Source of the DNA: Smallanthus sonchifolius
Lineage: Eukaryota; Streptophyta; Magnoliopsida; Asterales; Asteraceae
Assembly (NCBI GenBank): GCA_023525975.1
Contig: CM042032.1
Location: 17,800,001-17,864,000 of the forward strand
Direction of reading: 5' to 3'
Length of the DNA: 64,000 nucleotides
A program made the translations under genes and the position numbers. The notes beneath the pieces were generated by a model that made no database searches, was not told the DNA's origin, and saw only the letters and a program-made list of their open reading frames with translations. This document shows, piece after piece, positions 1 to 12,110 of this stretch. Every line of letters starts with the position of its first letter. Position 1 is the first letter of the stretch.

Positions 1-3000
1 CCCGGATCCATATAGCAACCCCCTGAGCCATTCCATTATTTCTCTTCTCTGAACCTACGTGCAGAGGCACCTAGTCAAGATGATATACCTTCTCCAACAA
101 CCACTATATCGGAGGTATTGATTAACTTGGCTGGTGGTGCACCCAACCTAGGTTCATCACCCAAGAAGGTTCACTCTGGTAGTATTGATAGAGTGAATGT
201 GGAAAGGGCTATCACTACTCTTGGTACATCAACTGCCCAGGAGGACAGTGATAACATAGCTAAGACCCTAACCACGACAATTCACAGTGAGGATGTTTCC
301 TGTGAAACACTCTTCACTGAGAGGAATCCAGGGGCCAAGAAAACCAGGGTGATGGGGATACAGAGGCTAGGCCTAAGGCCCCATCTAGCTCCAAGGATTC
401 CACAAATGTGGATGAGGACAGACAGAAACTTCATAACTTGAAATTGACGGCCAGGGTGGCAATGCTAGAGGCTGAAGTGTCCAAACTAAGACACCAAGTC
501 TCAATGAATGAAGCCCATCAATGCCCAACTGTGCCTACTCCCTCTCTTGTATCAGTGGGAACTCAAACAGATATATCCCTTTTCACTGATGCAACCAAAA
601 AGGGGGAGGTGGTTACTAAGGAAGATGATGCTGACAGTCTCGAAGAATGGATACAAGAGCATACGGTGTTTCAAAATTCCCTATACAAACATGCTTTTGT
701 TCAAATCCATGACTTGCCAGACTCTGTAGATGAAGAGGAAGATGTCACTAAGGATTGGAAGTTAGTCGTCCGAGCTGTTGATGAGGTTCTACAAGAAGAA
801 ACTCTCCATGAAGACACACCTCCATCATTCAGCATTCTTCCTGAAGCTGCAGCCATAATAAGTCATTCATCTACACCCCAACTCTTCTTAATTTCAAAGA
901 AGCTAGAATTTGAATCCATTCTAGCTTGGGGTATGATGGAATAGCTGAGAGATTCTGGATTGGATGGGAGTTTAGCGGAGTAGAAGAGTTAATCTGGAAC
1001 TCTCTTAATGCCCTCCAAGTTCTCAATCTGTATCTGACAGAATGCATCAACACTTCATCAGATCTCTCAGCAGAACTTGCAATCAGTAGGTTCTATGACT
1101 TAATGGAGGATAACATGCCCTGGGTTGAATGACTACTAAAAGAAGCAAACAGGGCGTCTTATCCTGAATCTTCTTCAGCAGTAGAACAAAGACTGGCTCC
1201 GAGAAGACTTGACATAATCAGTAGCAGTACTTTAACTGAAGAAGAGGTTATCTGCTGAAGAAGATTCATGTACAACATAATGGTCAGGGATGTAGAAGTG
1301 CAAGGATGGATAAGCACTGACTCCCATGACTTCACCTTCTTCCTGAGCAATGGATCCTCTCTCTCAATCAACATCAAAGAGATCTTGATCGTACCTTCAG
1401 CTTTCCTGCACAAAGTCTTTGAGCTCAGATCACTCATCTTCAATGTCAACTCCTTAGAAAGTCAAGAAATGATCAAAATCATCAAGGCTTCTCTTTATAA
1501 GGAGGAATCTGGATCTGACTCAGACCTATCCTTTCTCTCTTCTCCAACAGTTAAACTGAACACAGAAGAAGAATCAAAGAGAAGAGACAAGGAAAAGATG
1601 AAAGAAGCATGGAAAGAAGTGACAGGTACGGAATGGAAAGAAGATGAAGAAAGTTCCCTTCCCTTGTCCATTCCCCAACATGCCAATGAAGCTGAAGCTG
1701 AGATCCCAACAGCATATACTACACTTACTGTTGTGGTCCATGAAGCTGAAGCAGAGGCATCCAACAAAGATAAGGGAAAGGGACTAATGACCAAAGAAGA
1801 TGAAGAAAGAATCTAGAAGGAGAAGAAAGAAAAGGAGGATAGAAGAAGAAGAAGAAGAGAAGAAGAAGAAGAAGAAGAAGAGGAGATGGCTTAACTAAAG
1901 AAATCTCAAGACAGAATCACAGCCATTCTCCTCAGAGAACAACAGATCCAGCTGTATGCAAAACAGCTGGATGATCTGAAAGTAAAAATTCCTGCAGTTC
2001 ATCAAATTGAAGAAGATGAAGCTCTTGCTCTTCAACTGCATGAACAATTCAATAAAGAAGAAGAATAGATACAGAAGAAGAAGAAGAAGAAGAAGAAGAA
2101 GAAGAAAGAGGCTAAGTTCAGAATAACTGATTCTGAACTAGCCAAAGAAATGAGAGAGGAATGGGTAAAGGCTCTGGTTTCTCAAGGTGAGGATGTAGAC
2201 TACCTTGAGAAACTATCAAATAAAGAAATCTACAGAGCCTTCATGGGTCAGCAGGGTCAATTGGCAAACAAGAAAAAGGCTGAAGAAGAAGAAAAAGACA
2301 AACAAAAGTCCAAGAAGACCATTGCCTTTAACCGAAGATCCCATGAAGAAAGGAAGATCATGATTGCCTTCCTTAAGGCTAGAGGAGAAAGTGGAAAGAG
2401 GCTGGGTCCCATGAACTTCATGAACCTGCAAGCCCTCTATCTTAAAGCCAAGAAGGATGAGGAAGAAAGACTGGGGAAGAAAGGCTCCAAGAAGAGTATA
2501 ATCATTCAATAAGAAGAAAGAAAAACAAAGAAACCCAAGCCTTCTCCCTCACCCAACACTTCCTCAATCCAAAAACCTTCCACTCTTCATCCTAGACCTC
2601 CCTCCTCTCCACCCTCAAAGTCCAAATCCTCACACCCAGCTCCTACTCATCAACAACCTCCCAAAAAGAAAAACAAGCCTACTTCCAAACCAGAAGACTC
2701 AAGAGAAATAATCAGATGGTCATACAGCTCTCAAGACCAATGGTTTGAAGTTTTTAGGGGGAGGACATAAGTTAAAAGATCAATTTATACATCTGTTGAT
2801 GAGGTACTACAACTTCCAGATTCTGATCTAATAAGAATGATGGAGCTGGGTGAAGTCAATGAGCCCATGAATGAAGGTGGGAGACATCTACTGCTGGCAA
2901 TCAAACATCACTTCAACCCCAGCAGAGATGAAATCCTTGATGTCAAACCTCTCCAATCCCACTCTCCATTCATCAGCTGGTCCTACAATGCTGAAAAAGA

Positions 3001-3190
3001 TGAGTTCACATTGACAGATGTTAAAGGACAGAAGATGAGGTGTTCAAGCAAAGCTATATTCAAAATGGCCAGCAAAGACATCAAGACTCTATCTGAGTTT
3101 CCTCTTAACAATATCAGCAAGGACCAGAGAGGATATAAGGTTGAAAGAATTGTCAGCCACATGCAAAAGCTTCAACAACAAAAGCAGTAA
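1..3190 (+). pseudogene. Decayed 3' accessory ORF of Copia element A (coiled-coil, K/E-rich, ends in W-x-Y modules)
   Basis: Function unknown. The reading frame enters from outside the window and can be followed in frame 1 to 441, in frame 3 over 408-944 and in frame 2 from 926 to the stop at 3190, so there are frameshifts near 400 and 930. In-frame stops lie at about 13, 1130, 1257, 1814, 1892, 2066, 2510 and 2768. Visible parts are a leucine heptad coiled coil (about 430-510), acidic stretches, GAA-rich codon runs giving long K/E tracts (1830-1890, 2070-2110, 2280-2310), a Pro/Ser-rich linker (2530-2690) and two W-x-Y motifs (about 2710 and 2980). It stops 33 bp before the polypurine tract and LTR, the position of the env-like ORF of SIRE-type Copia elements. 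I infer an accessory ORF homologous in layout to that of element D (25596-28783). Confidence 0.6.
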
Positions 3191-3209
3191 GAGAGTTTTG
3201 GTAGCATCA

Positions 3210-3223
3210 GTCTAGGGGGAGTT
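3210..3223 (+). other. Polypurine tract of Copia element A
   Basis: The purine run AGGGGGAG lies just before the TG that opens the LTR at 3224. This is where plus-strand DNA synthesis would be primed. Confidence 0.7.
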
Positions 3224-3964
3224 TGTAGAAATAAAGACTGATGGCTACAAAATTCTCTAAGTACAAATGCTGCTGATCTCAAAGATTGCTACGGATCGAC
3301 AAAGTTGCAGCTGATACGCTTTATCCGCTGCTGACCAATACTGTAGCTGATATGCCTTATCTGCTGCTGACCAAAGTTGCAGCTGATAGGCCATATCTAC
3401 TGTTGACCAAAGTTGCAGCTGATAGGCCTTATCCACTGAAGATCAAAGTTGCAGCTGATAGACTTCTCCCTGAATATCAAACATTGCAGCTAACTGTTCT
3501 TGATAAAGCAACCAATACCACTGACAACTTTCTGCTGTTACACTGACACACTCCACGCAGAAAGAATGTCATTGGCACAAGACAATAACAAACAACGACG
3601 CTCTCCTTTTGAGTATTCAAGCAATGATGCAAAGAAGACGTTTGAATAAAGTTAACCTTTGTAGTTATTATTATTGTCTGTATATGTAGAATAGCTTCAA
3701 TACAAGATCAACGGTCTGTGTTAGATCTGATCCTTAGAATCAAGGGTCTGTCTTGATTCTAAGTTACTATATAAGTAGTACTTAGATTCATTGTAAAAGT
3801 ACTTTTTGCTTAAGAGTTTTCTCTGTAATCTTGTAACACTTGAAGCTTAATACAAATTGCATTTATCAGTATTCTTCTTGTCTACTTGTTTACTTTGCTT
3901 AAGTTGTGATTGTTTTCGCCAATCTCAACTGGGATAGAACCATCTTGTATTTACCGATCCTACA
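3224..3964 (+). repeat. 3' LTR of Copia element A
   Basis: It begins TGTAGAA right after a polypurine tract and ends CTACA. It is the same family as the LTR at 58164-58842: the start, the promoter region and the CCATCTTGTATT stretch before the end all match. About four diverged 36-bp units (3290-3460) carry the GCAGCTGATA/TATC motif. A 12-bp perfect inverted repeat (3733-3744 with 3752-3763) sits just upstream of a TATATAA box at 3768. The 5' LTR lies outside the window. Confidence 0.88.
3733..3774 (+). promoter_or_regulatory. LTR promoter of element A: 12-bp hairpin plus TATA box
   Basis: Arms CTTAGAATCAAG and CTTGATTCTAAG flank a 7-nt loop, followed 4 bp later by TATATAA. The same hairpin, with one loop change, is found before the TATA box of the related LTR at 58589-58631. 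Confidence 0.6.
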
Positions 3965-5307
3965 TACGAGCGCAATGGTAAGCTCATATTTCCCTAAATC
4001 TTTGCTTAAACTCATCAAAAATGCAAAAATGAATCTGTCCAGAATGTTGTTGCATGCGCAGTCTAAAAGATCGGACGATCCCTGGAAATCCGACCATTAG
4101 AAATGCATGAATTTTGGGCAGAATGTTCCCAACACATAGATGCACAACCCTAATGGATGAATTTTTGATCAGAGCTCTCTATGTATGCTTTTCATACCCT
4201 CTAACGCGACTGATCTAAATTTAGATCTGAAAAACTAGGTCTCAAAGAATCGTCGATTCCCGGAAATTCGACCGTTGGATCGTGACGATTTTAGGGCAGT
4301 AGTTTCTTAACACATATATGAATGTTTTTAATGAAGGGAATTCCAATCAGATTTGGGAAGTATATTTTTGAATACGAACAAATTGTAACAGTTTCTAGGA
4401 TCGAAAACAGGAAATTGATCGGGTTACATTGCCATCTAAACGGCATTGCATGTCAATTTTAAGCATGTGGAAATGCTTGAGAGATAAAAATGAACCTAAT
4501 GGTGGTTTTGGTTCGTATTGCATGTGAAATATGGGAGGTTCCGCGTACGCGAACCATTTATACGGAAGGTATAAACTTTACCCGTTAAGCTTTGATTTTA
4601 TGTTTAATAGTTTTATGAGTCATTAGTTGGGAATTGAACATGAAAATATTAAGTATTGAGATATTTGGTATTTTGAGTGGTTATTAGGTTATAAACCCAA
4701 CCCCGGTTCATGTGTAACAAATAATGGAACTAATATATTTATTTTTTTACAACAATTGTTTTTGATGGATTTTTCTAAAAATGTGATATACATCCAAAAC
4801 TAATTTTAAAAAGTATTTATATAAAAAGTGAGATCTGTAAAGTTTGGTGATTTAACTCCTTATAGATTACTTACTAGATTTAGTGTAAGTTTAATGCAAT
4901 GAAATTGGGAAAAATACTTCTGAGTTTTGGAAAGATCTAAACTTAGGTCAGTAGTTGGTATATGGTATAAAATAACTCATGTCCAAATTTCATGAATTTT
5001 GGAGTAGTATAAGTATAGTTTTGTTATTTATTAAGTTTTAATAATTGGAAATTGGATCATAGACTTCTGGAAAGTGTTTGGAATTAAAATTTTTAATGAG
5101 ACTTTATATGGACAAATAACTTTCCTCGTAAATATTTGGTCAGTTTTTGACAAGTTTAACTATTTTTTCCGAATTTATTGATATTCTAGTATATTATATT
5201 CATAATAAATATTCTGGATATTTAAAAATTATGAAACTTGGTCAGTAATTATTTTTCACATATATAAACATTTGGTAAAAGTTTTAAACATTTCTTTTGG
5301 CTCTAAG
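3965..5307 (+). repeat. Left slice of a long LTR-like host sequence (family 3)
   Basis: Non-coding, AT-rich, with no convincing ORF. The sequence resumes at 13851 after the Tekay-like insertion and again at 17136 and 23940. With the insertions removed it runs into an LTR end and primer-binding site at 24242-24258, so I infer it is the body of that LTR. Its start is not identified. Confidence 0.45.
5303..5307. repeat. Target-site duplication CTAAG (left copy)
   Basis: CTAAG directly precedes the 5' LTR and directly follows the 3' LTR (13846-13850). This fixes the ends of the Tekay-like element. Confidence 0.9.
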
Positions 5308-6352
5308 TGTAACGAACCAAAATCCGGGTCTCGTTATAAATAAATAAATAATTCTAATAAATATTATGGTGAAAATAGTATTTTAGAAATAAGTTGAAAC
5401 AAGCGGGTTTCAAGTTAGTAACGGGGATATACTAGTTTTAACTAGTTATGGAAGGAAATGAAAAAGATTGAAAGTAGAGGGGCTAAAGGTGAAACATGGC
5501 AAATCTGCCATATTTGACCTTTAGAAGTCAAAATTGACTTCATTTTGGAGTTGGGTCGTTCAAGAGAAGAGGAAGAGAGGAGAAATCGGGTTGAAGCCAA
5601 AATTCGTGTGTTTGAAGCTTGTAACTTGAAGGTGTTGGCTCACACATCACCTTTCTAACATCAAGTAAGTGATTTCTTCCTCTTTGATCCACCATTTATG
5701 GTGTTCTTGTTGGGTTTTGTTGAAAACCCGAAATTATGGTTGCATGTGGTAAAATGGTGTTAGATTATTGATAATCTAGCTAAACTAAAGGTGTAGGAAG
5801 GTGAACAACACCATGGAACCCTTTGATTTTGATTTTTGAAAGTTAGGGTTCATATGGTGGAAATTGGGGGTTTTGGGGTTTTGATGAAAAAAAATGGTGA
5901 ATTAATGAAGATTAAGTGTTTTTAAGATGTTAGACACTAGAACAAGCACCAAATTAACTTAATAATAATTTTTGAAAGAAGAATTAGTGTTAAGATTAAG
6001 TTAATGAAACTCAAGTAGGTGAGTTTGTGGTGAAAGAGGGTGTTTGGTTATGAGGATAACCCAAACGGGTCAATTTGGGTTGGAATTGGGAAATTGAATT
6101 GTGAACTCAATTGTAATGAAATTTTGGTATATGTTAGATTACTAAACTAGGCGAATGTGTTTAGGTAATCAAATTGCAAAGCTTGAAAGCGGTGCGGGAT
6201 CTTCTAACACGAAAGGTAAGTGCTTTTGCACTTACTTAGTTTTGATGATAAATGAGTTTTATGCAATGTTGTATGTATAATGTGTAAAGTTGCATAATTT
6301 GTTATGTGGTATGAATGAGTATAAAATGGTATGCATAATTGAAGGAATGTAG

Positions 6353-6521
6353 TTATAGTATTTACACTATAATGGATATGTTGATATGGAGTTATGGTCT
6401 ATGAACCATAATGGATAGAATGGATATGGAGTTATGGTCTAAGTACCATAATGGATAGATTAGTTATGGAGTTATGATCTCGTATCCTTTGGGATTTGAA
6501 GTTATGGCCTACGTGCCATAA
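6353..6521. repeat. Array of 7-bp-arm, 6-nt-loop hairpins in the Tekay-like LTR
   Basis: Perfect inverted repeats lie at 6353-6372 (TTATAGT/ACTATAA), 6392-6411 and 6432-6451 (TTATGGT/ACCATAA) and 6502-6521 (TTATGGC/GCCATAA). A decayed unit lies near 6472. The loop is always 6 nt. The array recurs in the 3' LTR at about 12963-13131. Confidence 0.85.
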
Positions 6522-7105
6522 TGGAAATGGAAAAGTGATAATGAAATGATGAAAGTAACTTGTAGGTGATATACAAGTGTATGAAATCCTTAATTGGCCA
6601 AATGGGTGTTAACGGGTCAAATGGGTGAAAGGTGTGAAAACAAGTTGTAATCACTTGTTTGTTATGTTTAACACATTACAATGGTAATATGTTGACGAAA
6701 TGCTAATGTATGAAACTATAATTGACCAAATAGAGGCAAATAGGTCAAATGGGTGAAAAGGGTGAAAACAAGTTGTAAATACTTGTTGGTTATGTTTATC
6801 TCATTACTAATGGTTATAAGTTTATGTGGTTATTCAGGGAAAGCTCCGAAATAGGTCAAGGTCAACGTCCAAGCTTGGAGGGTTCTCGTATGCATTTTTG
6901 GTATATTGAGGATTTTCGTAAAATCCTTGTAAAGTGGTGTAATTTGGCACAAAAGTTATGTTTTGATGTAATCATATGTTGTCATGATGTTTTTGGTCAA
7001 AAATATAAGTGTTGGTAAAGTTTTGATGTTAAGCAAAATGAAAAAGGTTGGAAAAATGGTTAAGTGTGAAAACTGCTGAAAACTGGAAACATTCTGAGAA
7101 AAAGG

Positions 7106-7126
7106 GTCCCTCGCGGGTCGCGAGGG
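7106..7126. repeat. CTCGCG/CGCGAG palindrome in the 5' LTR
   Basis: Arms CCTCGCG and CGCGAGG flank a 3-nt centre. The 3' LTR has two such palindromes (about 13719-13770). The motif is shared with the Athila-like LTR at 17460-17592. Confidence 0.75.
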
Positions 7127-7222
7127 TAAAAAATAAAAATAAAAATAAAAAAAATAAAAAATTTCCTGGGTTAAGACTTTCGCGCGTTAAAGTTTTGTTT
7201 TTAAAAGTGGTGTGTTTCAACT

Positions 7223-7234
7223 TGGTATCAGAGC
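7223..7234 (+). other. Primer-binding site, tRNA-iMet type
   Basis: TGGTATCAGAGC lies 3 bp after the LTR end and is the usual sequence complementary to the 3' end of plant initiator tRNA-Met. Confidence 0.9.
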
Positions 7235-7734
7235 AATGGTTTGAGGGATTTGGTGTGGGTGGCATCAAACTCAAACCGGATGCTCTTGATATGGGGGGGG
7301 ATGATACGAGAATCCAAGAAGGACTTGACTAAGACTCGGAGCTTTCGAAAATGAAAGGTTAGTAATGTTATGATTAATGATAATTCCATATGGCGTTTAT
7401 GTATATGTATGAATGATTGGCAAAGTGATATGTGTGCCGAAACTTGTCTTGTGATTTGTTATATGAATATGATAATTGCAATTGGGCATAGCGCGTTATT
7501 AATCATGTCTGGCCAATATGATTAATATGACGAGATGTGCAAGGGTCTTTATAATAACCATATGACAATGAACATTTACAAGGATTAGGTGAAGGTGATT
7601 ATATATGTATGTATGTATATAAGTAGATAAGTATACATATACTTAATACATATAGGGGTGTAAGTGTGATAAGTATTTAAGGTATTGATAGTATAAGGGT
7701 GTTAAGGTGTTTGTTACTAATTCTCAGTTAAGAG

Positions 7735-8238
7735 ATGGCAGAAGAATCGAGCAATCGGGAACCGTTGGATCCACGGATCCAAGAGTTGATAAAAGAGGAG
7801 GTGGCTAAGGCCTTTGAGCAAGCCACAAATCTGTTGATGGAAGAAATGAGGGGGACTATTAAACTCTCTCTCGAGGAGATCATGAAAGAGAAAGATAAGG
7901 AACCTCGGGGTTGTACACTGAAGGATTTCATGGTGATCAAGCCCAAGGAATATAACGGGCAAGTGGACCCGATTCTGAGCCACAGGTGGGTGGTAGACAT
8001 GGAGTCAAATTTTGAGACGACAAGGTGTAAGCCCGAGGATAGAGTGATGTTTAGCGTGCCACTATTGACTTGGCGGGCTAAGGAGTGGCTGCTAAATCTT
8101 CGAAAGGAGAGGGGTGAAAGAGGGGTGACCTCCATGTCATGGGAGGAGTTTAAAGCGGCATTCCTAAAGTACCATTGCCCACAGGCCGCTATTGACAGGA
8201 TGACCGAGGAGTTTCTCCTCATGAGGCAGACGACATAG
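7735..8238 (+). pseudogene. Tekay-like gag, N-terminal part
   Basis: Capsid-type gag domain of a Ty3/Gypsy element. The ATG at 7735 opens a 167-codon frame with the typical linker and a W-K-W-x-x-x-L-type capsid core (the PKEYNGQVDP and WEEFKAAFLKYHCP blocks). The frame ends at a TAG at 8236-8238, and the following 30 bp carry a frameshift, since the remaining gag resumes in another frame from 8268. An intact relative would have a single gag-pol frame here, so this copy cannot make full-length Gag. Confidence 0.85.
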
Positions 8239-8267
8239 ACTATTGATGAATTGGCTTCTGTCCGGAC

Positions 8268-9983
8268 GTGGTGTCGACCGAGAAGGCGAAGATTGACAGA
8301 TTTTATGCTATGTTGACTGTGGAATTCAGAGATAGCATATCTCCATCTTCTTTCACCACGCTTGTGGATTTGATAAACAGGTGTCGGGAAAGGGAAGTGG
8401 AGTTGAGGAGGCAAGAAGCTAGAGGAGAGAAGAGGAAAAGGGAAATTGTGGATCAAGTGGTGAGCAAGATAAAGGGCGGGAGCCCTAGTAAGAAGCCTTT
8501 TACCAAGTTCTCTTCTCGAGGATGCAAAGTTTGTGGGAAGGAGCACTATGGGGATTGTAAGAAGGGAACGTCGAATTGTTACAAGTGTGGGAAGTCGGGG
8601 CATATAGCAAATCAGTGTCCAAGCCAGATTCGTATATGCTATAATTGTTACAAGCCAGGACACCTTAGGGCGGATTGCCCGGATTTGAAGCAAGGTGGAA
8701 GCGAGAGAAAAGTTGAGATACCCAGGCCTAAGGGTAGAGCTTTCCACATATCTGCGGAGGAAGCAAAGAACGACTCGGAGGTGGTGACAGGTACATTCAA
8801 GATTAACTCTTTACCTGCACTAGTTCTTTTTGACTCGGGGGCTAGTCGTTCGTTTGTGTCTTTGAAATTTGTTAAGCATTCTTCTTTTGTAAGTAGCAAG
8901 TTAGATGAACCCTTAGAAATCGAAGCAGCTAATGATAAGAGTTTCCTTGTCTTTGACATTTTTAGATATTGTAAGTTGAGAGCGGGGGGCGAAACTTTCT
9001 TTATTGATTTGATTCCTTTGGCTATGGGAGATTTTGATGTTATTGTGGGGATGGATTGGTTGTCAAAGAATAAGGCGAGTATTTTATGTGGACCGAAGGC
9101 GATCCAACTTGTTTCCCCGTCGGGAGAGTCCATCTACATAGAAGGTGATAAAAAGGGTAAAGTAAGGATGTGCACTTATGTGAAGGTGACCAAGTACATG
9201 GCGCGTGGGTGCAAGGCGTACATGGCTTGTGTCGCGGATGTGAATGAAAGAGTAAAGGAGATTCACGATGTACCAGTCATGAACCAATTCGTAGATGTGT
9301 TTCCTGACGAGTTACCGGGGATTCCGCCGGATAGGGAGATAGAGTTTGGAATTGATTTGATACCGGGTGCTAAGCCGGTAGCTAAAGCGCCTTATAGATT
9401 GGCACCGCCAGAAATGAAAGAACTCATGGAGCAATTACAAGAGTTTCTTGACAAGGGTTTCATACGCCCAAGTGTTTCACCTTGGGGTGCGCCCGTTCTC
9501 TTCGTCAAAAAGAAGTATGGGAGCATGAGAATGTGTATGGATTACCGGGAGTTGAACAAGTTGACAGTGAAGAATAGGTACCCATTGCCTAGGATTGACG
9601 ATCTTTTCGACCAATTGCAAGGGGCGTCATGGTTTTCTAAGATTGACTTGAAGTCCGGGTATCATCAGTTGAAAGTGAAGGAAGAGGATGTTCATAAGAC
9701 AGCTTTTCGCACTCGTTACGGTCACTATGAGTTTACGGTTATGCCTTTCGGTTTGACCAACGTACCTGCGTTTTTCATGGATCTCATGAACCGGGTGTGT
9801 AGACTGTTCCTTGATCATTCAGTCATTGTGTTTATTGACGATCTTCTCATCTATTCAAGGAGCGAGGGTGATCACGCTTGTCATTTGCTTGAGATTCTTG
9901 AAATCTTGCAAAAGGAGAAGCTTTATGCTAAATTCTCCAAGTGCGCATTTTGGTTGCGCGAGATCCAATTCTTGGGTCTGTGA
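8268..9983 (+). pseudogene. Tekay-like gag C-terminus, zinc knuckles, protease and reverse transcriptase
   Basis: This 571-codon segment is the best-preserved coding part. In order it shows the gag C-terminus, a short Cys box (C-x2-C-x3-H-x3-C), two canonical CCHC knuckles (CYKCGKSGHIANQC and CYNCYKPGHLRADC, about 8575-8680), an aspartic protease with DSGAS (about 8830), and reverse transcriptase from YRLAPPEM (about 9390) to the catalytic FIDD motif (about 9830). A one-base loss near 9978 shifts the frame and ends it early. Gag binds RNA, protease matures the polyprotein and RT copies the genome in cytoplasmic particles; these roles are known for the family. Confidence 0.92.
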
Positions 9984-10423
9984 TTAATGAAAGAGGAATT
10001 ACCGTTGACCCATCCAAGATTATGGCTGTTAAAGAATGGTCATCACCGAAGACGCCTTCGGAGATTAGAAGTTTCTTGGGGTTAGCGGGTTATTATCGGT
10101 GGTTCATCGAAAACTTCTCTCGGATTGCTTTGCCAATGACGAAGTTGACTCGTAAGGAGTCAAAGTTTGTTTGGAGTCCCGAGCAAGAATCTGCCTTTCA
10201 ACTCTTGAAAGAAAAGTTGACTAAGGCGCCTGTTTTATCCTTGCCGGACGGGACCGAGGATTTTGTTGTTTATTCGGATGCCTCACATTCGGGGTTGGGG
10301 TGTGTTTTGATGCAAAGGGGGAAAGTGATTGCCTATGCATCTAGGCAATTAAAGACTCACGAGGTGAATTACCCAACCCATGATTTAGAGCTTGCAGCCG
10401 TGGTTTTCGCGCTCAAGATTTAG
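9941..10423 (+). pseudogene. Tekay-like RT thumb and RNase H, N-terminal part
   Basis: Continues the previous segment after the frameshift near 9978. FLGLAGYYRWFI marks the RT-RNase H connection, and the YSDASHSGLG block is the RNase H start with its first catalytic Asp. A TAG at 10421-10423 stops the frame inside RNase H where relatives have a Trp codon. RNase H removes the RNA template during cDNA synthesis. Confidence 0.9.
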
Positions 10424-10432
10424 AGGCATTAT

Positions 10433-10894
10433 TTGTATGGTGCTAAGTGTACGATCTACACGGATCACAAAAGTCTCAAATATTTATTTGACCAAAAGGA
10501 CCTCAATATGAGGCAAAGACGGTGGCTTGAATTGGTTAAGGATTATGATTGTCAGATACTTTATCATCCGGGTAAAGCGAATGTTGTGGCGGATGCGCTT
10601 AGTAGAAAGTCAAGTCATTCACCTATCAAGGTGAAGTCATTTAAGATGACAATTTCATCATCTCTTATTGATGAAATCCGGGAGGCCCAAGTGTTAGCAT
10701 TTGGTGGTGACTTGAAGAAAGAACGGATGATTTCTTATGTTGATAAGCTTGGTGAAAATAGCATGGGTTTGAAGACATGCTTTGATATAATTTGGATACC
10801 TAGGTTGTCAAGTGTCTTGACAACTATTCTTGACGAGGCGCATAAATCCAAATATTCTATCCATCCGGGGGCACAAAGATGTTTTATGATTTGA
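10433..10894 (+). pseudogene. Tekay-like RNase H C-terminus and integrase zinc-binding start
   Basis: In frame with the segment before its stop. The YTDHKSLKYLF and HPGKANVVADALSR blocks are conserved RNase H motifs. The integrase N-terminus follows, but a small frameshift near 10875 breaks it at the HHCC region. The zinc-binding Cys pair can still be read at about 10950-10965 in the next frame, beside a further stop. Confidence 0.88.
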
Positions 10895-11046
10895 GGTGTC
10901 ATTTTTGGTGGCCGGGTATGAGGCGTGATATTGTTAAGTATGTGGAGAGGTGTCTCACATGTTAAAGGGTTAAGGCGGAGCATCAAAAGCCGTATGGAAA
11001 GCTTCAACCGCTTGAAATACCGCTTTGGAAATGGGAAAATATAACC

Positions 11047-12086
11047 ATGGATTTGATCACTAAACTACCAAAGACTCGAAAGGGTTATGATGCGATATGG
11101 GTAGTAGTGGATCGGTTGACGAAGAGTGCATATTTCCTTCCTATAAAGGAAACGTATTCTTCGGATAGATTGGCGGAAATGTATGTGAAGGAAATTGTGT
11201 CACGTCATGGTGTGCCGGTGTCGATTATATCGGATCGTGATACGAGATTTACTTCTCGTTTTTGGAAGAAATTCCATGAGGATATGGGGACTAGATTGAA
11301 TCTTAGCACCACTTATCATCCACAAACGGATGGTCAAAGCGAGCGAACGATTCAAACGCTCGAGGATATGTTGCGAGCGTGTGCCTTGGATTTTGGTGGT
11401 AGTTGGGACGACCATTTACCGTTGACAGAATTCTCTTACAACAATAGTTACCATTCTAGTATTGGTATGCCGCCTTTTGAGGCATTGTATGGGAGAAAGT
11501 GTCGAACACCCGTGTGTTGGGGTGAGATTGGTCAACGGGAGCTTGGTAGTGTCGAAGTGGTCAAGGAAACTAATGATAGTATTGACCAAATTAGAGCACG
11601 CTTGAAGGCGGCTCAAGATCGCCAAAAGTCTTATGCGGATAATAGGAAGCGGGCGATTGAGTTTCAAGTGGGGGACTTTGTGCTTTTGAAAGTCTCTCAT
11701 TGGAAAGGGGTGATACGGTTTAGGAAACGGGGGAAGTTAAGTCCTCGTTTCATCTGGCCGTTTAAGGTAATAGCAAAGGTGGGTACGGTAGCTTATCGAT
11801 TGGAGTTACCGGAGGGACTAAGTAGACTTCATAACATGTTCCATGTGTCTCATTTGCGGAAGTGTTTGGCGGATGAATCTACTTTTGTCCCTTTGGACGA
11901 TATCGAATTGGATGAAAAGTTGAATTATGTTGAAGAACCGGTGGCAATCTGGATAGGAAGGTGAAGAAGTTACGTAATAAAGAGATTAGCCAAGTATTGG
12001 TTAGATGGAAGCATAGAAAGGGGGCGGAAATGACTTGGGAAACCGAGGAAGAGATGCTCAAATGCTATCCGAACCTTTTTATGTGA
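11047..12086 (+). pseudogene. Tekay-like integrase core, C-terminal domain and chromodomain
   Basis: The 11047-11964 frame holds the integrase catalytic core (MDLITKLP, VVDRLTKSA, DRDTRF, HPQTDGQSE) and the GPF/Y-like C-terminal part ending in FHVSHLRKCL. A one-base loss near 11948 shifts the frame. The chromodomain can be read on to a TGA at 12084-12086 (QVLVRWKH, TWETEEEM, YPNLF). Chromodomains in this family steer insertion towards marked heterochromatin, which fits the nested setting. The integrase is split from RT by the breaks upstream. Confidence 0.9.
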
Positions 12087-12110
12087 AGTCGGGTTTCGAG
12101 GACGAAACCC

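Larger units (their letters stand above)
5308..7219 (+). repeat. 5' LTR of the Tekay-like element (1912 bp)
   Basis: It begins TGTAACGAACC and ends GTGTTTCA, 3 bp before the primer-binding site. It matches 12129-13845 closely but keeps about 210 bp (5548-5757) missing from the 3' copy and lacks one of two CTCGCG/CGCGAG palindromes. A hairpin array with a roughly 40-bp period lies at 6353-6521. Confidence 0.92.

Noticed and set aside
3286..3546. 86-codon repetitive frame (VAADRPY repeats) that looked like a repeat protein
   Set aside because: It is the LTR of element A; the repeats are the hairpin units.
6824..7018. 64-codon frame repeated at 13435-13629
   Set aside because: Identical position in both Tekay-like LTRs; no domain, LTR non-coding sequence.
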